Shown here: positions 5,262-7,942 of the stretch, in pieces | Position numbering within the stretch: the stretch's first letter is position 1 | How the letters are laid out: each line of letters starts with the position of its first letter | Assembly: GCA_019348305.1 (NCBI GenBank) | Contig: JAHWJQ010000093.1 | Location: 1-7,942, forward strand | DNA from: Actinomycetota bacterium | GTDB lineage: Bacteria > Actinomycetota > Acidimicrobiia > Acidimicrobiales > CADCTF01 | Direction: 5' to 3' | DNA length: 7,942 nucleotides | The notes under the pieces: model-generated | The model's database searches: none | The model's input: the letters and a program-made list of their open reading frames with translations, nothing else | What the model was told of the DNA's origin: nothing | Program-made: the position numbers and the translations under genes

Positions 5262-5615
5262 CTAGTCAGCGGGCCCCCCGGCGTACGCGGTGAAGACGAA
5301 GATCACGAGGAGCACCACGAGAGCGACGGCCCACCAGGGGAAGCGGGGGGCGGCATGGAACTGGGCCGCCTCGGGGCCGGTGTCGGCTGGTGCACCGACC
5401 TGCAGCCACTCGTCGTAGGCCGCTCGTCGCTGCGGATCACCGAGCACCGACCAGGCTTCGTTGACGAGGCGCAGCGCAGCGTCGGCTTCGGCCGCCGGCA
5501 GCGCTGGGTCGCGCGAGTCGGGGTGCAGCGCCCGCGCCTGGTCACGGTAGGCGGCACGGATCTCAGCTGCTCCGGCGTCGCTGTCGATGCCCAGGACCTC
5601 GTACCAGCTCAGCAC
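5262..5615 (-). CDS. Small J-domain protein with C-terminal membrane segment
   Basis: The protein is 117 residues from the GTG at 5613-5615. Residues 3-70 form a J-domain: WYEVLGI at the start, helix II ending at the HPD motif (31-33), which stimulates Hsp70 ATPase, and a helix III/IV region with NEAWSVLGDPQRRAAYDEW. A short linker (about 72-92) leads to one hydrophobic segment (about 94-112, WWAVALVVLLVIFVFTAYA) and a five-residue tail, so it is probably membrane-anchored with the J-domain in the cytoplasm. It lacks the Gly/Phe-rich and zinc regions of true DnaJ and is a class III J-protein that would recruit DnaK to a specific membrane client. It begins 15 bases after the enoyl reductase stop with only a weak ribosome site, so it is likely co-transcribed with that gene. 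Confidence 0.88.
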   Translation of the reverse strand: MLSWYEVLGIDSDAGAAEIRAAYRDQARALHPDSRDPALPAAEADAALRLVNEAWSVLGDPQRRAAYDEWLQVGAPADTGPEAAQFHAAPRFPWWAVALVVLLVIFVFTAYAGGPAD

Positions 5616-5630
5616 CGGCCAGGTTCGCCC

Positions 5631-6401
5631 TCAGGCGCCAGTGGCGTGCACGCCCCCGTCGACATGGAGGATCTCGCCGGTGGTGGCCGGGAACCAGTCC
5701 GACAGCAGCGCCACGCAGGCCCGAGCCACCGGCTCGGTGTCCTCGAGGTCCCAGCCCAGCGGCGCCCTCGCCGTCCAGGTCTGCTCGAACTGGGCGAAGC
5801 CGGGGATCGACTTGGCCGACATCGTGCGCAGGGGCCCGGCGGCCACCAGGTTCACCCGGATCCCGAGGTGGCCGAGGTCGCGGGCCAGGTAGCGGGCCGT
5901 CGACTCGAGGGCGGCCTTCGCCACCCCCATCCAGTCATAGACGGGCCAGGCCACCTTGGCGTCGAAGTCGAGCCCCACGATCGAGCCGCCCGCCTCCTTC
6001 ATCAGGGGCACGCACGCCTCGGCCAGGGCCTTGAGTGAGTAGGCCGAGACGTGGAGGGCGGCACCGACGTCCTCCCAGCTGGCCCGGAGGATGTCACCGC
6101 CGAGGCAGGTCTCGGGATTCGCATTGGCGATGGCGTGGAGGGCGCCGTCGAGGCGGCCCCACCGCCGGCTGAGCTCGTCGGTCAGCGCCACCACGTGCTG
6201 GGGGTTGGTGACGTCGAGCTCGACGATGTCCGGCGGCGCCGGCAGCTTGCGGGCCACCCGCTCGGTCAGGCGCATGGCGCGCCCGAAGGAGGTGAGCAGC
6301 ACCTCGGCCCCCTGCTCCTGGGCCAGCCGGGCGACGCCGAAGGCGATCGAGTCGTCCGTCAGCACGCCTGTGATCAGCAGCTTCTTGCCTTCGAGCAGCA
6401 T
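5631..6401 (-). CDS. fabI: Enoyl-[acyl-carrier-protein] reductase (NADH), InhA/FabI type
   Basis: This enzyme reduces the trans-2 double bond of enoyl-ACP with NADH, the last step of each fatty-acid elongation cycle. The 256-residue protein starts at ATG (6399-6401), preceded by GGGAGG at good spacing. It has the divergent SDR nucleotide motif TGVLTDDSIAFGVA (11-24), ELDV (61-64), the active-site pair Y155 and K162 in YDWMGVAK, and LVAAGPLRT (185-193). It ends with LLSDWFPATTGEILHVDGG. The sequence is closest in style to mycobacterial InhA. In an ungapped alignment made by eye, position 90 is Ala where M. tuberculosis InhA has Ser94. The frame runs upstream past the ATG through the repeats at 6422-6557, which would encode a meaningless duplicated peptide. 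The carboxyltransferase gene lies 168 bases upstream in the same direction. Confidence 0.95.
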   Translation of the reverse strand: MLLEGKKLLITGVLTDDSIAFGVARLAQEQGAEVLLTSFGRAMRLTERVARKLPAPPDIVELDVTNPQHVVALTDELSRRWGRLDGALHAIANANPETCLGGDILRASWEDVGAALHVSAYSLKALAEACVPLMKEAGGSIVGLDFDAKVAWPVYDWMGVAKAALESTARYLARDLGHLGIRVNLVAAGPLRTMSAKSIPGFAQFEQTWTARAPLGWDLEDTEPVARACVALLSDWFPATTGEILHVDGGVHATGA

Positions 6402-6421
6402 GGTGACCTCCCGGTCAGGCG

Positions 6422-6557
6422 ACGGCCGCCGTGGGGTTGGGGCCCCACGTTGCGGAGGAGCGTGGGGTTGGGGCCCCACGCGGGTATGCGAGCACGGCCG
6501 CCGTGGGGTTGGGGCCCCACGTTGCGGAGGAGCGTGGGGTTGGGGCCCCACGCGGGT
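6422..6557. repeat. Two tandem copies of a 64-base repeat (period 72)
   Basis: Bases 6422-6485 and 6494-6557 are identical over 64 positions. They are separated by 8 bases, and a diverged 8-base tail follows the second copy. Each copy contains two direct copies of the 20-base near-palindrome CGTGGGGTTGGGGCCCCACG, at 6430-6449, 6461-6480, 6502-6521 and 6533-6552. Each can form a 7-bp stem (CGTGGGG with CCCCACG) with a TTGGGG loop. The GGGGTTGGGG runs give eight G4 tracts on the plus strand. The block fills most of the 168-base gap between the carboxyltransferase stop and the fabI start and contains no plausible gene. Confidence 0.95.
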
Positions 6558-6569
6558 GCGACAGCACAG

Positions 6570-7942
6570 CTACAGGGGCCCGTTCGAGTGACGCCGGCCG
6601 GTGACGTGGGCCCGCTTGTGCACGAGCGCCTCCAGTGCGGCGGCCAGCACCAGTCGGGTGGTGAGGGGGTCGATCACGTCGTCGATGTACCCCCGGGCGG
6701 CGGCGATGGCCGGGGTGCAGTAGCGCTGCACGTACTCGGCCTCGAGCTCGGCCCGCTCCACCGTGGCGGCCTCGGGGTCGTCGGCGGCGGTGAGGCGCCG
6801 GCCGTGCAGCACCTGGACAGCCTGGGGCGCGCCCATCACCGCGATCTCGGCGTTGGGCCAGGCGACCGCCAGGTCGTTGCCCATGGCCTTGGCGTCCATG
6901 ACGATGTAGGCCCCGCCGTAGGCCTTGCGCAGGATCACGGCCAGCCGGGGGACGGTGGCGGCACCGTAGGCGTGGACCAACTGGGCGCCGTGGCGGATCA
7001 TCCCCCGCCACTCGATGTCCTTGCCCGGCTGGAACCCGGGCGTGTCGACCAGGCTCACCAGCGAGATGCCGAAGGCGTCGCACCACTGGACGAAGCGGGC
7101 CCCCTTCTGGGAGCCCTCGATGTCGAGCGTGCCGGCCAGCTGGCTCGGCTGGTTGGCCACGAAGCCCACGGGGTGGCCTCCGATGCGTCCCAGGGCGGTG
7201 ACCAGGTTCGGGGCGTGCGCGGCCTTGAGCTCGAGGAACCAGCCGTCGTCACAGAGGTCCTCGATCACCGTGCGCACGTCGTAGGAGGCGGTCCCCGACA
7301 CCGGTACCGTCTCCACCGCCAGGCGGACCGGCCGGTCGGCGGGGTCCTCGCACGCGCACACCGGCGCCGGCGTGGCGTTGTTGGGAGGAAGGCAGGACAG
7401 GACGTCGATGGCCATGGCCAGGGCCTCCTCCCCGTCGCCGGCCACCAAGGTCGCCACCCCGGAGCGAAGGGCGTGGACGCCGGCGCCGCCGAGGGAGTCG
7501 TTGGTCGTCTCGACGCCGGTGAAGCGGGCGACGGCATCGGGGCCGCTCACGTAGGCGAACGCCTGCTGGGTCATGATCACGACGTCGGCCAGCCCCAGCA
7601 GCAGCGCCGGCCCCGACACCGCCGGCCCCACGACCACCAGCACCACAGGTACGACTCCGCTGGCCTTGGCCAGCTGCCTGGCCATCTCGCCCCAGGCGTG
7701 CAGTGACGCCACCCCCAGAGCCACATCGGCCCCCGAGGTCGACAGCACCCCCACGACCGGGACCCCTGCCTCCACCGCGGTGTGGACCAGCCGGGCGATC
7801 GTCTCCCCCTCGGCCGGGCCGATCGCCCCCCGGTGCTTGCCGCCTTCGAGGCGGAACCAACCCACCAGCGGTCCGTCGCCGTCGAGCTGACGCAGCTCGG
7901 CCTCGACGGCGCCGCCCCGCCGGGCGGCCACAGGCAGCGCCG
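6570..7942 (-). CDS. Acyl-CoA carboxylase carboxyltransferase (beta) subunit, possibly 5' partial
   Basis: The beta subunit transfers carboxylate from biotin to an acyl-CoA such as acetyl-, propionyl- or longer acyl-CoA. Two crotonase-like halves are seen. Numbered from the GTG at 7931, the N-half is about 22-180, with LGGAGVHALRSGVATLVA at 147-164. The C-half is about 215-440, with GTLDIEGSQKGARFV, VDTPGFQPG, RKAYGGAYIVM (acyl-CoA/biotin oxyanion loop) and NDLAVAWPNAEIAVMGA. The HSNGPL end matches the conserved C-terminus of PccB-like proteins. The frame is still open at the window edge, so the true start may lie outside. At 453 residues to the GTG it is shorter than the usual 510-530, because the N-terminal helix region is abbreviated. 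In the N-half, motifs that read DSGGARIQEG and GGAVYSPA in PccB are replaced by TSGADVALG and SGPALLLG. The acyl substrate cannot be told. Confidence 0.9.
   Translation of the reverse strand, partial: ALPVAARRGGAVEAELRQLDGDGPLVGWFRLEGGKHRGAIGPAEGETIARLVHTAVEAGVPVVGVLSTSGADVALGVASLHAWGEMARQLAKASGVVPVVLVVVGPAVSGPALLLGLADVVIMTQQAFAYVSGPDAVARFTGVETTNDSLGGAGVHALRSGVATLVAGDGEEALAMAIDVLSCLPPNNATPAPVCACEDPADRPVRLAVETVPVSGTASYDVRTVIEDLCDDGWFLELKAAHAPNLVTALGRIGGHPVGFVANQPSQLAGTLDIEGSQKGARFVQWCDAFGISLVSLVDTPGFQPGKDIEWRGMIRHGAQLVHAYGAATVPRLAVILRKAYGGAYIVMDAKAMGNDLAVAWPNAEIAVMGAPQAVQVLHGRRLTAADDPEAATVERAELEAEYVQRYCTPAIAAARGYIDDVIDPLTTRLVLAAALEALVHKRAHVTGRRHSNGPL

Noticed and set aside
6402..6551. N-terminal extension of the enoyl reductase frame through the tandem repeats
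   Set aside because: It would encode a duplicated Pro/Arg-rich peptide from palindromic DNA; the ATG at 6401 has a good ribosome site and gives the normal family length.
6430..6552. Telomere-like TTGGGG repeats suggesting a replicon end
   Set aside because: The motif is part of GC palindromes in the middle of a metabolic gene cluster, with normal genes on both sides.
6422..6557. CRISPR array
   Set aside because: There are only two 64-base units with an 8-base separation and internal palindromes; no unique spacers of about 30 bases and no cas genes.
6051..7706. A 551-codon plus-strand open frame
   Set aside because: It lies antisense to fabI and the carboxyltransferase, is made of His/Gly/Arg-rich low-complexity sequence typical of shadow frames in GC-rich DNA, and matches no family I know.

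Overview
The window is GC-rich (about 70%) with strong GC3 bias, GTG/TTG starts and few Shine-Dalgarno sequences. Its genes look actinobacterial: an InhA-type enoyl reductase, a ClpP1-like protease subunit and a PGM1-like ATP-grasp ligase. The overall flavour suggests the class Acidimicrobiia or a relative, but that is an inference from protein resemblance, not from a phylogenetic marker. The window is chromosomal housekeeping and metabolism. I see no phage, transposon, CRISPR or toxin-antitoxin genes.

Left block (2-3803, all on the minus strand, read right to left): tRNA-Leu(UAG), then an ATP-grasp ligase with a PGM1-like layout, queD, queC, queE and a RidA-family gene. The gaps are 50, 11, 8, 61 and 11 bases, so this looks like one transcription unit. 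QueD, QueE and QueC carry out three consecutive steps from 7,8-dihydroneopterin triphosphate to preQ0 (7-cyano-7-deazaguanine). The first enzyme (GTP cyclohydrolase), queF and tgt are not in the window, so the fate of preQ0 (queuosine tRNA, DNA modification or a secondary metabolite) cannot be decided here. The ATP-grasp ligase at the head of the unit has no role in the standard pathway and is the most interesting gene.

Middle (3804-4655): a divergent regulatory region holds a long imperfect palindrome. A solitary clpP follows on the plus strand, with a TANNNT -10 box seven bases before its ATG and no Shine-Dalgarno, which suggests leaderless transcription. clpP converges on the next minus-strand gene across a strong hairpin.

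Right block (4656-7942, minus strand, read right to left): an acyl-CoA carboxylase carboxyltransferase subunit that may run off the window edge, an intergenic stretch with two 72-base-period tandem repeats containing four phased near-palindromes, an InhA/FabI-type enoyl-ACP reductase, a small J-domain protein with a C-terminal membrane segment, and a Pro/Ala-rich single-span membrane protein of unknown role. The carboxyltransferase and enoyl reductase both belong to acyl-CoA and fatty-acid metabolism. The two small genes downstream are unassigned.
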